A stretch of DNA of 64,000 nucleotides from Neoarius graeffei. Lineage: Eukaryota; Chordata; Actinopteri; Siluriformes; Ariidae. This document shows positions 11,901-22,723 of this stretch, in pieces. The stretch lies in the NCBI RefSeq assembly GCF_027579695.1, contig NC_083578.1, positions 4,474,960-4,538,959 of the forward strand. Reading direction: 5' to 3'. The notes under the pieces were generated by a model. It saw only the letters and a list, made by a program, of their open reading frames with translations. It did not search any database and had not been told where the DNA came from. The first letter of the stretch is position 1; each line of letters opens with the position of its first letter. The position numbers and the translations under genes are program-made.

Positions 11901-14900
11901 CTTCCCATCCAACCCCTCACAACCCTAGATTATGAGGGTGCAAATGGTCAGAATGTCCTGTACTTAGGCTGTGTTCCCATTAGTCTTAAATTCCCAAAAG
12001 AATTTGTTGAAACGGAACCTGAAATCTCTGCTTTAGCATTAATTGTTCCAGACATCCGTAGTAATCTTGACTCACCCATACTTATTGGGACAAATGCACT
12101 TGACATTTTGTATAAAGAACACTGTAATGATAGAAATCCAAACAAACTATCCTCTGTCTATGGTTATAGACAGATTATCCGTGTACTTAAGCTCAGAAAC
12201 AGAGAGAACTCTTCAGGGTTGATAGGCTTAACAATGCTCAAAAACAAAGGGCAGCAAGTTATCCCTGCTCGAGAGAGGGTCTGCCTTGAAGGATCTATGA
12301 GAACAAACACCACTAGTCAGTATGCTGTAATTGAACAACCAGAATCATCCACCTTGCCGGGAGGTATCTTTGTAGAGAGTTGTCTTGTCACTCTGCCCAG
12401 GCACCGACCCTGCAAACTATCTGTGTGGGTCAGGAATGAGAATGAGCATGCTGTGACCCTTCCTTCCAATTGCGTCATTGCTGAGCTGCACACTCCTGAA
12501 GCAATTCACGTCAGCCCACCAGACTCCAACAAAGGGACCGCGGCATGTTGCGCAATCTCTCCAGACACAGGAAAGGAACCTGCCAAAATTGAACTCATCT
12601 TTGACTTCCATGATTCACCTCTTCTGGAGAAATGGAAAGACAGCATAACAAAGAGTCTCAGTGATTACAGTGATGTCTTCGCTCAAAGTGACCTGGATTT
12701 TGGACATGCGTCCAAAGTGAGACACCATATCAACCTGAAAGATGACACACCGTTCAAGCAAAGATCCCGACCAATCCACCCAAACGACTATGAGGCTGTG
12801 AGAAAGCATCTTCAAACCCTCCTTGATGCAGGAGTGATCCGTGAATCAGAGTCGCCATATGCTTCACCCATCGTCGTTGTGAAGAAGAAAAGTGGAGAGG
12901 TCCGTCTTTGTGTTGACTACCGCAAGCTCAACATGCTTACCATCAAAGACGCTTGTGCACTTCCCAACCTCAAGGAAGCCTTCTCAGCCCTTGCTGGATC
13001 AAAATGGTTTTCCGTGATGGATCTAAAATCCGGATATTACCAGATCGAGATGGAGGAATGTGATAAGCCCAAGACCGCCTTTCTCTGCTCCTTGGGGTTC
13101 TATGAGTTCAACCGCATGCCCCAAGGCATAACTAATGCACCTAGCACTTTCCAGTGTCTCATGGAGAAAGTGATGGGCAGCATCAATCTGAAGGAAGTGT
13201 TGGTGTTCCTCGATGACATCATGTTTTCAAGCACACTGGAAGAACACAAGACCAGGCTGAAGCATGTCCTTCAACAACTGAGAGACAACGGCCTAAAACT
13301 ATCTCCCAAGAAATGCCATTTCTTCCAAAGCTCAGTGCGCTATTTAGGCCACATTGTTTCAAGTAGAGGAGTCGAGACTGACCCTGACAAAGTCAGTGCC
13401 CTCCGCACCTGGCCAAGACCCCAGACCCTCAGTGAGCTCAAGTCCTTCCTCGGGTTTGCAGGGTATTACCGCCGCTTCATCAGAGACTATTCAAAAATAG
13501 TCAGACCCCTAAATGACCTCACCGGGGGCTACCCACCTCACAAGAAGGTCCAGAGGACCTCTGGTCAGGGAAGATACTACAACCCCAAAGAGCCATTTAA
13601 TGAGCGTTGGACAACTCCTTGTCAAACAGCGTTCGAGACAATCATAGAGAAACTTACGTCTGCGCCTGTCCTCGGTTTCGCTGATCCAAAATGCCCATAT
13701 GTGCTCCACACAGACACAAGCACTTCAGGCCTGGGGGCTGCCCTTTATCAAGAACAAGAAGGTGAAATGAGAGTCATTGCTTATGCAAGTAGGGGACTTT
13801 CATCAAGTGAAAAGAGATATCCAGCCCATAAATTAGAATTTCTGGCTCTGAAGTGGTCCATTGTGGAGAAGTTCCAAGACTACCTCTATGGGAATCCATT
13901 CACGGTTGTAACTGATAACAACCCGCTGACGTACGTCCTGAAGTCTGCTAAACTGGATGCTGCCAGCTACCGTTGGCTAGCCGCCCTTTCCACTTTTGAC
14001 TTCAACATAAAGTACCGGGCTGGAAGGAGCAATCAGGATGCGGATGGTCTTTCCAGGCGGCCTCATGATCCTCTGGCTGATGACGACGCGTCTCTGGAGG
14101 AGAGAGAATGGATCAAACACTTCACTTCACACCATCTTTCTTCATCTCCCACCCAACAAAGCCTTCCAGCTAACACGGTTGCTGTCTTATGTCAACGCCA
14201 TCTCCTATCTGAAAGCGACGACAACTTACCTTCCATCACCCTAGTAGAATCCCTGGCTCTTCACCCTGATGCAGTGCCAGATGTCTTTGGAGAAGAAGAA
14301 TCCCTGGGCTATTACAGCATACCTTTGTATAGCCAGGTGGAACTCCAACAGTATCAGAGGTCCGACCCTGTGATTGGGCAGGTCATCATGGCCCTGGAGG
14401 CTGGAGGTGAGGCCAACCTCAATCTTGTTCCTGACTCTCCGGAATTCAAGCTACTGCTAAAGGAATGGAAGAAGTTGGAGTTGAGAGATGGTCTTCTCTA
14501 CCGAACTCGTCAATTAGAAAGCGACACAACTTACCAGTTTGTGGCTCCCAAGTCTTTGAGACCCACCATTCTCACGTGCCTGCATGACGATATGGGGCAT
14601 ATGGGTTTGGAACGGACTCTCGACTTGGTCAGGTCAAGATTCTATTGGCCTAGATTGGCTGCAGACGTGGAGCTGAAAATCAAATCATGTGGACATTGTG
14701 TCAGAAGGAAGACGCCACCTGAAAAGTCAGCACCTCTTGTAAGCATCCAAACAACGCATCCCATGGAGCTGGTATGCATGGATTACCTGTCCTTGGAGCC
14801 TGACAGTCACAATACCAAAGACATCTTGGTCATAACAGACCATTTTACCATGTATGCTGTGGCCATACCCACAAAGGATCAAAAGGCCACTACTGTTGCA

Positions 14901-17900
14901 AAGGCTCTGTGGGAACAGTTCTTGGTCTATTACAGGTTTCCAGAGTGACTGCTGAGTGATCAGGGCCGGGATTTTGAGTCCCAGCTCATAAAAGAACTGT
15001 GTGCTCTCGCAGGCATCACTAAAGTGCACACAAGCCCATATCACCCAAGAGGAAACCCAGTGGAAAGGTTCAATAGAACTCTTTTAGGCATGTTGGGAAC
15101 CTTGAAAGAGAAACAGAAAAGTCACTGGCGTGACTATGTCAAACCACTTACCCATGCCTATAACTGTACAAAGAATGATGTCACTGGTTTCAGCCCATAT
15201 GAGCTATTGTTCGGGTGGCAACCCCGTCTACCAGTAGACATTGCCTTCCGTCTACCTGCAAAGCATGGTTCTCCAAAGTCCTATTCCGAATATGTCAGGA
15301 AACTGAAAGCGAGGCTTCAAGAGAGTTATCAGATCGCCAAGGAAAAATCACAAAAGGTTGCTGCTCGGAACAAGCGTCGTTTCGATAAAGCGGTTAGAGA
15401 ATCAACACTGGAGGAAGGGGATCAAGTGTTGGTGAGGAACATGCAACTGCGGAATAAGCATAAACTCACTGACAAGTGGGAGTCCACCATGTACAAAGTT
15501 CTAGAAAGGATGGGAGACCTTCCTGTCTACAAAGTCCAGCCTGTCAGTGGAGATGGTCCTGTCCGAACCCTGCATAGAGATCTCTTACTTCCCTGCGGTG
15601 ACCTAACTGAAGAAGGGGAAGAAAGACCCACCAAACCCAAAGTTCATCGCCCAAGAACCCGGGAAAGTCACCCCCAACTCTCACATGACCCCTCAGAGTC
15701 TGAGAACGACATACTTACAGAGTCTGATGATGACCTACTTACCTGTCCGATCCCATCATCTGTCTTACCTGAGGGAAGAATTGTGAAAGTGTGTGACATT
15801 CCAAGGAAAAGACAACGGAGTGCACCTCCAGCTCAAGATGAGTACTTACCATCCTCATCGGTGAATCCCTTAACTTCTCAGCCCCAGGATGGCGATGACC
15901 TACCTACCTGTACAACCCCGTCATCTGTCTTACCTGAGGAGAGAAGCGGGAAAGTGTGTGACACCTCAGTGAGAAAACAACAGAGTGCACCTCCAGCTTA
16001 AGGCGACTGCTTACCATCCTCGTCTGTGAACCCCTCAACTTCTCAGCCCCAGGTTGAGCATGATGTCAGCTCTGCATGTCCTGAACCTCAGACTGAGATT
16101 GTGGCTGAGCAGCCCTTTACTGGAAACACTACAGATGAAGGATTGGAGGAGACTGCAAATGGAGAAATGGACTCTGGAGATGGAGGACCTGTGACAGTTC
16201 GCCAGGATGCTGAGTCCATTGAGGTACCCATCTCTTGCACTCCCGACGAGGAAAAGGAAAGTAACAATTCCACTCGCAGATCTGAAAGAGCTCGACAACC
16301 TCCTGAACGCTTCCGATACTCCCAGTGGGGAAAGCCCTTTATCTCGTTTGCCCAGAGTTTCTTGGAAAGCTTTGACCAGGCAATTGAAAAAATAGCAGAT
16401 CTATAACTATGATAGTTATCCTATTTGAGCTTCAGACTAGCTCCTGAAGAGACTCAGGCTGATTCAAGGTGGGAGGGTGTAACCCATAGGAAATGGTTAC
16501 CATTTAGCTATTATTAACAGTAAAATGTTATAGCACAGTTTGACCTCAGGGTGGCGCACGGGCACCATATTCAGCGGTTGTTATGCCAACCACATTAGTT
16601 CGTCGTTCCACCTTGACACTAAGAGTACACCGAGCCTAACGTCCGAAAGGAAAAGGTAAAAATTACATTGCGATTGCCAAATTCGCTGTTAAATGTAATC
16701 AGATTCAATGCTAATTAGTTATTTTATATCAAAGATCTATCCAAGAAGTGAAAGCCAACGTGAACAGCGTTCCAGTCTGTTGTATTTTTCACCACGAAAC
16801 TCCGGTAAGCAGAGCTACTTGTTAACTTGACCGTTATTGTAAAATCGAATGCTATGATGTAGACCATGATAATTACACTTTATAAAAGCCAATCAGAGTC
16901 TGATAAGCGATATTTTGCTAGTATTAAATGTTTTAATCAGCAGTGGTAGATCTTTATCATTGCTATAGTTTAATCCTATTTCCAAATTGTTTGGCAACTT
17001 CTGTTAGCTGTAGGCTAACTCTATACTGAAAATCTGTAGGGTTGGCTAGCTGGCTAATGCGGGCTCGCGCCCTAGTAAAATTGTGTGAACGTTGGTCGTG
17101 TGAATGGTGAATGTAGTGTTACCATAGAAACCATTCAGGGAGCTCATCCTAGAGGTTGATTCTCCGGTTCACATACGGTTGTTTTGATTCGCCATTTATT
17201 CATGAAACTGTTCATAGAAATACATCTATAATAAATAATAAATGATCTGTATTACAAGACTTGAATATATTTACACAACAAGAAAAGTTTACATATAGTT
17301 TTAACAGATAAATAGAGAAATGTTTAGTAAAATTGTAATATGTTGTGATTTAGATACTGTCCTGCTGTGAATGGTAATAGATAATTCATTTGTTTATATT
17401 CAAATACCATTTATTCATTTTTGATGGTGATAGCCAATCCATTTTGCTTACACCAAAATAGTAGTCATTTGTATTCAGTCATTTCATGATTGAACAGCTG
17501 AGTTTGATTTGACAGAGAAGTCAGTGTTAAAAGTTCCTAGATTAATTTCTTGCATTCTGCACTATGTGTAGATTGGTTTTTATGATTCCAGACAGAACTG
17601 ATTCTGAACCGTGAGTGTGGTTCAGTGGCGAGCCATCCGAGATCTGAGGACTGTGGACAGACTCCTACCCACCGGTGTGGCCAGCCGGCGAGCGAGGATT
17701 TGCCTACAGATTGAGTTGACTGACTGACCAATCAAATCTCAACCGGATTCCAGATAAAATCGTTAAAGCCTACCCGGGTAGCAACATAGTAATATTGTGA
17801 ACATTGGAGAAGACATTCACACACTCAAGAACTTTTCTACATACACACACACATTTAATTTATTTCAATTTGGGGAAGAGCTCTTTGGGTGGTTTAATTT

Positions 17901-20900
17901 TATATTACTGCTTGCACTTTATAGTGCTCTGTTTTGAGGACAATAAAATTGTCACCTGTTCAATTGTACCCAACTCTCCAACTCATTTGTATGATTTATA
18001 ATAACTCATTACCAGCTCTTCGAACCTAGCTGATGTGGTTGCTCATATTGTTCTTATTATTAAATTAAGAAGCAAGAGTGCTACATAATACTTGGCGAGC
18101 CAGCCAGGAGTTGGTTTATATAAAAATTGAACAGCTTGACATTTTTATTTTTCATTTTTTAAATTTTAAGATAATTTATTTACAGACAGTCCTTGGTAAC
18201 ACTGCAAGCATGGATGTGGTTAGGAATGAAAACATAAATGTTCCCAATGCAGTTCTAGTTAGTGGTCTAACTGGTGAACCCACTGATGATGAAGCCTTCC
18301 AGTATTTAGAGCAGTACGATAAGATTGAAAGAATTATTGAGGTACATAGCACTGCAGCTAAGTTCCGAGACTCATCCATAGTAGAATTTAGTTCGGGTGA
18401 ATCTATAGAGCTTTTGAAGGATATCTTACCATGTAACAGGCCCACTAGTAAGCCTGAGGGTACATATCACATTCAGCTTCCGTCTGATCTGTATACTGCC
18501 GAGCAAGGGTTTTCCTTAACCCAGACCTATCTAGCCGAACTGCATAATGTTGCCAAACTTAGTGGGACAAATTTTGAAAAAGTTTTATTGGACGAGTTAG
18601 CCAGGATTCAAAAATCTACCCAGATGCAGTTAACTGAACCAGACATGTCAAAATTAAATGAAGAGGTCCTGCCCACTAATAACTATGATCCAGCTCTTAA
18701 TGTTAATGTTAGAGCCTGCTCCTGCAAACATGACACACCCTCACCTGAATCAGGCACACATGCATTCCCTTCGCCTCAGAATAAACCCCTATACATACCC
18801 CCTGATTGCTTGACCCCCCCCCCTGAAGTGCAAAAAGTAGTGGTTGAGCATGTCATTAGGAATGCTGATGTATCACCTCAGTATTATGGAAACACCAGAA
18901 TCAGACCCTTCTCTGGGAAGACACCATGCCCAACTGCAGAGTCTGACTATGAGACATGGCGCAGCAATGTAGAGTTCCAACTTGGAGACCCCACTGTATC
19001 TGACAAACACACCACCAGGAAAATCATTGAGAGCCTTCTTCCGCCTGCTGCCAACTTCGTCAAGCATCTAGGTCCTAGTTCCACCCCACATGAGTATCTT
19101 GCCCTGCTCGACTCTGCATATGGCATTGTCGAGGACGGAGATGAACTTTTTGCCAAGTTCTTGACCACCAACCAGGACTCTGGAGAGAAGCCATCTATGT
19201 GCAACGCTTGCAGGCCACATTGAACAAAGTCGTCAAGAGAGGTGGCCTAGCTGCTAGTGAAACAGATAGCCAGCTGCTCAAACAGTTCTGCCGGGGCTGC
19301 TGGGACAATGCTCTGATAACCAGTCTGCAGCTAGAGCAAAAGAAAACAAAACCGCCTTCCTTCTCTGAGCTGCTTCTCCTGCTACGTACCGAGGAGGACC
19401 GCCAAGCTGCTAAATCCAACCGAATGAGACAGCATTTGGGCCTCAACAAAGCTAAAGCCCAGTTGAACTTTCTCACCTCAAATGAATATGTCCCTGACAT
19501 CAGTGCAGTAGCATCTTCAAATGAGGCATTCCCCAGTCACACTCAAAAGCTTGAAAAGCAGATGGAAGCGCTGCAAGTGCAGATAGCCTCTCTGAAAGCA
19601 TCTTTGACCTCAAAGCAAGGCCAGTCCAAGAAGAAACCGAAGTCCCAAACCAAACCATCCACTGAGGACAACCCCCCAAGTTCTGCAGAATCTAACCACA
19701 AAAGGAAACCTCGACCATGGTATTACTTCAATTGTGGCGAGAACGGCCATATTAAGCCATCTTGCACTAGTGAGCCAAACCGTGAATTGGTTGAGCAGAA
19801 AAATAAAGAGCTGAAACAAAAGCAGGCAGCTTGGGAAAATTTAAACTGGAGTCAGTTCCTGTTGAGGGACTATCAGGAGCTGTAAATGAAAAATGTCCCA
19901 AACCAAAATCTAGAGTCTCCATCCACTCCCACAAAGCAGACACCCAAACTAGACTACCTCAGAGACTTGTAGGACAGAAATGTGTAGCTAATTTTGTTGT
20001 GTCAGGGATTGATTGTAATTGCCTTCTCGACTCAGGGTCTCAAGTTACCACAATATCTATCTCCTTCTACAACAAACATCTCTCAGAACTTCCCATCCAA
20101 CCCCTCACAACCCTAGATTATGAGGGTGCAAATGGTCAGAATGTCCTGTACTTAGGCTATGTTCCCATTAGTCTTAAATTCCCAAAAGAATTTGTTGAAA
20201 CGGAACCTGAAATCTCTGCTTTAGCATTAATTGTTCCAGACATCCGTAGTAATCTTGACTCACCCATACTTATTGGGACAAATGCACTTGACATTTTGTA
20301 TGAAGAACACTGTAATGATAGAAATCCAAACAAACTATCCTCTGTCTATGGTTATAGACAGATTATCCGTGTACTTAAGCTCAGAAACAGAGAGAACTCT
20401 TCAGGGTTGATAGGCTTAACAATGCTCAAAAACAAAGGGCAGCAAGTTATCCCTGCTCGAGAGAGGGTCTGACTTGAAGGATCTATGAGAACAAACACCA
20501 CTAGTCAGTATGCTGTAATTGAACAACCAGAATCATCCACCTTGCCGGGAGGTATCTTTGTAGAGAGTTGTCTTGTCACTCTGCCCAGGCACCGACCCTG
20601 CAAACTATCTGTGTGGGTCAGGAATGAGAATGAGCATGCTGTGACCCTTCCTTCCAATTGCGTCATTGCTGAGCTGCACACTCCTGAAGCAATTCACGTC
20701 AGCCCACCAGACTCCAACAAAGGGACCGCGGCATGTTGCGCAATCTCTCCAGACACAGCTTTATAACTCATTACCAGCTCTTCGAACCTAGCTGATGTGG
20801 TTGCTCATATTGTTCTTATTATTAAATTAAGAAGCAAGAGCGCTACACTACCATTGACTTGTCAGTACCTGAAGCAGTGTCCGAGGTCCTGTCCAGCTAA

Positions 20901-21857
20901 ATGGGGGCATGGTTTGTTTACATAGTTTTTTTTAACAGCATAAAATGCTCCAAATATCACCCCAAAAGTTAAGCAACATTAGCAGACACCCTTGCATCAC
21001 AACACTTAACATTTGGGATGATATTTATAGTATTGTGAGCAGTTTCAAACACTATGTAAACAAACCATACCCTGAGTTAGCTCGCCAGGATCTCGGAAAG
21101 TGCTGACCAAAAATGCAGTGTCTTCAGATATTGACAAGACAAGGGTTGGCAACAAAATCGCATGTTGAAATTGGCTGAAATGTCCCTTTAGGAATACACA
21201 AAGTTGAAATTGTCATTTCTCATATTGTCCAAGAAAAAGTGCTAATAGTCTTGTATTGCTCCATTCAGATAGCTGAGGGTGAGACCAAACTGTTGTCGTG
21301 ATGGTTCAGATTGCCTCTGCACTCCCTTGGCCAATGCTATGACTAATCAAAACTACGTACTTAGCCGTAGTAACCATTCTGCTGTCTCCACAGTCCTGCC
21401 AGTCGCGTTGTGATTGCTGGATATGGGCTGCGGCCTGTTGCGATGAGCAGGGCTAGACCAACTTGTCTGTCTGGTTTCATAGCCTATTTCCCTAAAAATG
21501 CATGGGTTTTTTTTCCCATTTTCTGTAAATATACAGGACATCCAAGGAGATGACATCCTGAGAGACATGCAGAAATTCACCATGGGCATCTATGTCATCA
21601 ACAAAGAGGGCGAAGAAACTGGACATTTTGATGACATTGGCATTCATGTTGAAGGCGTCATCGTTCTGGACAACATTGGTTCTGAAGCCCGGGCCTGTGC
21701 AATGATGGTTGGAATCATCTATGCAATGAACATGGCTTACCCCAGGGAGCTGAGGTACTACTACGAATTCATCCAAAAAGTGCTCCTGCAAATGAATGGT
21801 GACAGGCTTTCCCCCAAAGTTCTCGGACTAAAGAACAAAATGGACGCTGGACTGTGA
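5905..21857 (+). CDS. SAMD3-like / PB1-like companion protein, four intact exons
   Basis: Coding exons are 5905-7008, 7255-7410, 7821-7916 and 21537-21857. All junctions are phase 0 with GT donors (GAG/GTAGGC, GAG/GTAAAT, ATG/GTAAGT) and AG acceptors. Together they give about 558 residues without a stop. Residues 1-80 look like a ubiquitin-like PB1 domain (start MSQKMILRVIVEEGDH). A Ser/Thr/Pro-rich linker with three near-identical TASWSP-type repeats follows, then a conserved Lys-rich middle (NVKKAKKAEVNY), and an all-alpha C-terminal part ending near LSPKVLGLKNK. I recall such proteins being annotated as sterile alpha motif domain-containing 3-like in fish; the molecular role is unknown. 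The last intron holds the 12.6-kb gypsy block, yet the exon frames are open. Whether splicing across it still happens cannot be seen from sequence. Confidence 0.75.
7471..7486 (+). repeat. Poly-G run inside an intron
   Basis: An uninterrupted run of about 16 G lies in the intron after exon 2 of the companion gene, directly after a GT-rich stretch. It is a simple repeat with G-quadruplex potential and is a likely site of length error. Confidence 0.9.
7917..8285. other. Intron sequence left of the gypsy insertion
   Basis: Non-coding DNA with a T-rich run near 8101-8121. It is the 5' part of the last intron of the companion gene; the intron resumes at 20852. Confidence 0.6.
8286..8289. repeat. 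Target-site duplication (CTAC) of the gypsy block, left copy
   Basis: CTAC directly precedes the TG start of the first LTR. The same four bases directly follow the CA end of the partial third LTR at 20848-20851. This shows that the whole tandem block entered, or was formed, at one insertion site. Confidence 0.8.
8290..9897 (+). repeat. Gypsy LTR, copy 1 (5' LTR)
   Basis: This 1608-bp repeat starts TGTAACCCATAGG and ends GAGTGCTACA, the canonical TG...CA form. It is matched base for base, apart from roughly eight substitutions that I noticed by eye, by 16478-18085. A poly-A signal (GACAATAAAATT) lies at about 9750-9761, which would place R in the last 150 bp. Small open frames inside the LTR have no similarity and are treated as noise. 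Confidence 0.95.
9905..9923 (+). promoter_or_regulatory. Primer-binding site, tRNA-Arg, copy 1
   Basis: TGGCGAGCCAGCCAGGAGT begins seven bases after the LTR end. From memory of vertebrate tRNA-Arg (ACG-type), it is complementary to the 3' end, CTCCTGGCTGGCTCG plus CCA. This is where minus-strand DNA synthesis of the retrotransposon would be primed. Confidence 0.8.
10021..11697 (+). pseudogene. gag: gag of gypsy element, copy 1 (PNMA-like), one internal frame change
   Basis: The gag starts at ATG 10021 (MDVVRNENINVPNAV). The N-terminal part resembles the RRM-like region of PNMA/ZCCHC12-type proteins, followed by a capsid-like block around 10720-11100. The frame changes by one near 11008-11011: the upstream frame ends at 11035, and the downstream frame continues from VQRLQATLNKV to 11697. 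The C-terminal part has a coiled-coil-like region, a Lys-rich stretch and one zinc knuckle (CFNCGENGHIKPSC). Gag would form the particle that packages element RNA. The same frame change is present in copy 2, so it predates the duplication. If real it should abolish full-length Gag. Confidence 0.8.
11643..16406 (+). pseudogene. pol: pol of gypsy element, copy 1 (PR-RT-RNaseH-IN), two in-frame stops
   Basis: The frame is -1 relative to gag and overlaps it by 55 bp. Domains in order are an aspartic protease (LLDSGS near 11837), RT with a catalytic FLDD at 13206-13217, RNase H (TDTS near 13708; TDNNPLTY near 13911), and integrase. The integrase has an H2C2 zinc finger (HDDMGH...CGHCVRR, about 14584-14705), the first Asp in MDYLS, the second in SDQG and the Glu in PVERFN. 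A TGA at 14946-14948 lies in integrase just before SDQG. A TAA at 15999-16001 lies in the C-terminal tail. Both look like C-to-T changes. The tail carries two imperfect copies of a roughly 55-residue Pro/Ser-rich segment and ends in a basic RRSERARQPPERF motif. Apart from the stops the frame is open for about 1580 codons. Confidence 0.9.
11649..11658 (+). promoter_or_regulatory. Probable -1 ribosomal frameshift site at the gag-pol overlap, copy 1
   Basis: AAATTTAAAC lies in gag phase GAA AAT TTA AAC. It therefore offers two overlapping slippery heptamers, A-AAT-TTA and T-TTA-AAC, both in the X-XXY-YYZ register. A one-base backward slip enters the pol frame, which is open from 11643. I have not modelled a downstream pseudoknot. 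Confidence 0.75.
16465..16477 (+). promoter_or_regulatory. Polypurine tract before LTR 2
   Basis: A purine-rich AAGGTGGGAGGG stretch abuts the TG of the second LTR. This is the expected plus-strand primer position in an LTR retrotransposon. Confidence 0.8.
16478..18085 (+). repeat. Gypsy LTR, copy 2 (shared by both units)
   Basis: 1608 bp, the same length and ends as copy 1, serving as 3' LTR of unit 1 and 5' LTR of unit 2. The few differences seen by eye are mostly transitions (for example near 16644, 16671, 17758, 17770, 17787 and 17853). Confidence 0.95.
18093..18111 (+). promoter_or_regulatory. Primer-binding site, tRNA-Arg, copy 2
   Basis: Identical to the site at 9905-9923 and at the same distance from its LTR. 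Confidence 0.8.
18209..19885 (+). pseudogene. gag: gag of gypsy element, copy 2
   Basis: Near-identical to the copy at 10021-11697. It includes the same frame change (here about 19196-19199), the same zinc knuckle region (first Cys replaced by Tyr: YFNCGENGHI) and the same overlap with pol. The loss of the first zinc-knuckle Cys (TGC to TAC near 19724) is specific to this copy and would weaken RNA binding. Confidence 0.85.
19831..20757 (+). pseudogene. pol: pol of gypsy element, copy 2, truncated after the protease
   Basis: Starts at the same -1 frameshift overlap (slippery TTTAAAC at 19840-19846) and covers the protease (LLDSGS). A TGC-to-TGA change makes a stop at 20470-20472. The coding sequence breaks off at about 20757, just before the region that encodes RT, and passes directly into LTR sequence. 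RT, RNase H and integrase are absent, so this unit is non-autonomous. Confidence 0.9.
20759..20847 (+). repeat. Partial gypsy LTR, copy 3 (3' end only)
   Basis: About 89 bp matching the last part of the LTR, from TTATAACTCATTACC to GCTACA, followed by the CTAC duplication at 20848-20851. The junction at about 20757 between pol and this stub is a deletion that removed most of pol 2 and most of the third LTR. Confidence 0.9.
20861..21107. repeat. Palindromic MITE-like hairpin in the last intron of the companion gene
   Basis: The two halves are imperfect inverted copies. GTCAG ends are seen on both sides. The outer arm includes ATGGTTTGTTTACATAG at about 20909, with its reverse complement at about 21053. 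The inner arm AAATATCACCCCAAAAGTTAAG at about 20951 pairs with about 21004-21029. It is a small foldback repeat lying 9 bp beyond the gypsy duplication. No coding sequence or clear target duplication is visible. Confidence 0.65.
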
Positions 21858-22723
21858 TTTCTTTGGCTTTGTACCCAAAGTGGCTGAAATGTGATTATCG
21901 GAAGTGCTGATTTCAGATGTCCTCAAACTTACTTTGATTTAGGTACTGACCTACAGTAAACTCACACTGTGCCCAATTACAGCATGAGAGTTCTTTTGTT
22001 CTTCTTTACCTCCAATCATCTGTAACGTGTTCTGGACAGTCAGGCCCTATATGTATGGGGAGTTCTTATCTATAGGATTTTCTGAAGAGTGGTAGTGTGT
22101 GCTTTCAACCAACAGTCAACTTACAGTTACATTAGTCATACTTGAGAAGTTATCTTGAGCACCCATGGTGGCTGAAGTGTGTTTGACATCAGAAGTGCTG
22201 AATATACGTTGTTCCTGTAGGTTTAACTGTCACTTATGTCCAGTCCCATATGCCACAAGTGTTTTTTATTTATTTATTTATTTTTATTTTTTTTAATTCT
22301 GGACAGCGAGATTGTGTGTGTGGGGGGGGGCAGGGGGTAGATCTTGACAGAGGTACTCTTTTGTATTTAGTTTGGGAAACCTTTCAGGGGACTTGGTTTT
22401 GGATTAGCACAGAGCTTGAAAGAAGAATGTATGTCCTCAGAAGTATTTGCATCATCTTTGAAGTGGCATATGTCAATGATTATAACTATCTTGTTCAAAG
22501 GGCTGAAGTTAAAAAAAATAAAGTCAACATTGCCAGTATTTGTTTTGTCTGACTACATTTAATGAAGGTTTACAAGTTTTAATTTCAGTCTCTTTCTTTA
22601 AGGTAACTTAAGCATACCAAAGCTAAGGATAAGTAATTCCATCTTAATCAATATATGTAGAAATATCATAGAAAATTTGAGTAAATTCTACTCAAAATAA
22701 TTTCCCTGCAGTTGCACAAAAAT
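21858..22723. other. 3' untranslated and flanking region of the companion gene
   Basis: Follows the TGA of the SAMD3-like gene. It holds a T-rich run at about 22264-22297 and a short G run at 22322-22330. The rest is A+T-rich DNA up to the foldback transposon. I see no further gene. Confidence 0.6.
22517..22522 (+). terminator. Poly-A signal AATAAA
   Basis: AATAAA preceded by an A run lies about 660 bp after the companion gene stop codon. It is a plausible cleavage signal for that transcript. Confidence 0.5.

Larger units (their letters stand above)
8286..20851 (+). mobile_element. Tandem Ty3/gypsy retrotransposon: LTR-internal-LTR-truncated internal-partial LTR
   Basis: The order is LTR 8290-9897, internal region 9898-16477, LTR 16478-18085, second internal region 18086 to about 20757, and the last roughly 90 bp of a third LTR to 20847, with CTAC on both sides. 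The second unit repeats the first at an offset of 8188 bp with very few differences. Such LTR-sharing tandems usually arise by LTR-LTR recombination between sister copies, followed here by an internal deletion. The gag is of PNMA/ZCCHC12-like type and the pol order is protease, RT, RNase H, integrase. Confidence 0.9.
2610..22530 (+). mobile_element. Fish two-gene transposon unit (zinc-finger transposase-like + SAMD3-like), split by gypsy DNA
   Basis: Two head-to-tail genes, a C2H2/transposase-like gene and a PB1/SAMD3-like companion, form a pair that I recall as very abundant in fish genomes. The unit ends near a poly-A signal at 22517. I could not find terminal inverted repeats or a target duplication, so its outer limits and superfamily are not established. 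Similarity of the larger protein to Tnp2-type (CACTA/EnSpm) transposases is suggested by its style only. The unit is interrupted at 8286-20851 by gypsy insertions. Confidence 0.5.

Noticed and set aside
22700-22723. Target-site duplication of the foldback transposon
   Set aside because: CACAAAAAT on the left and CACAAATAT on the right look alike, but they are not adjacent to symmetrical ends and differ, so I do not claim a duplication.
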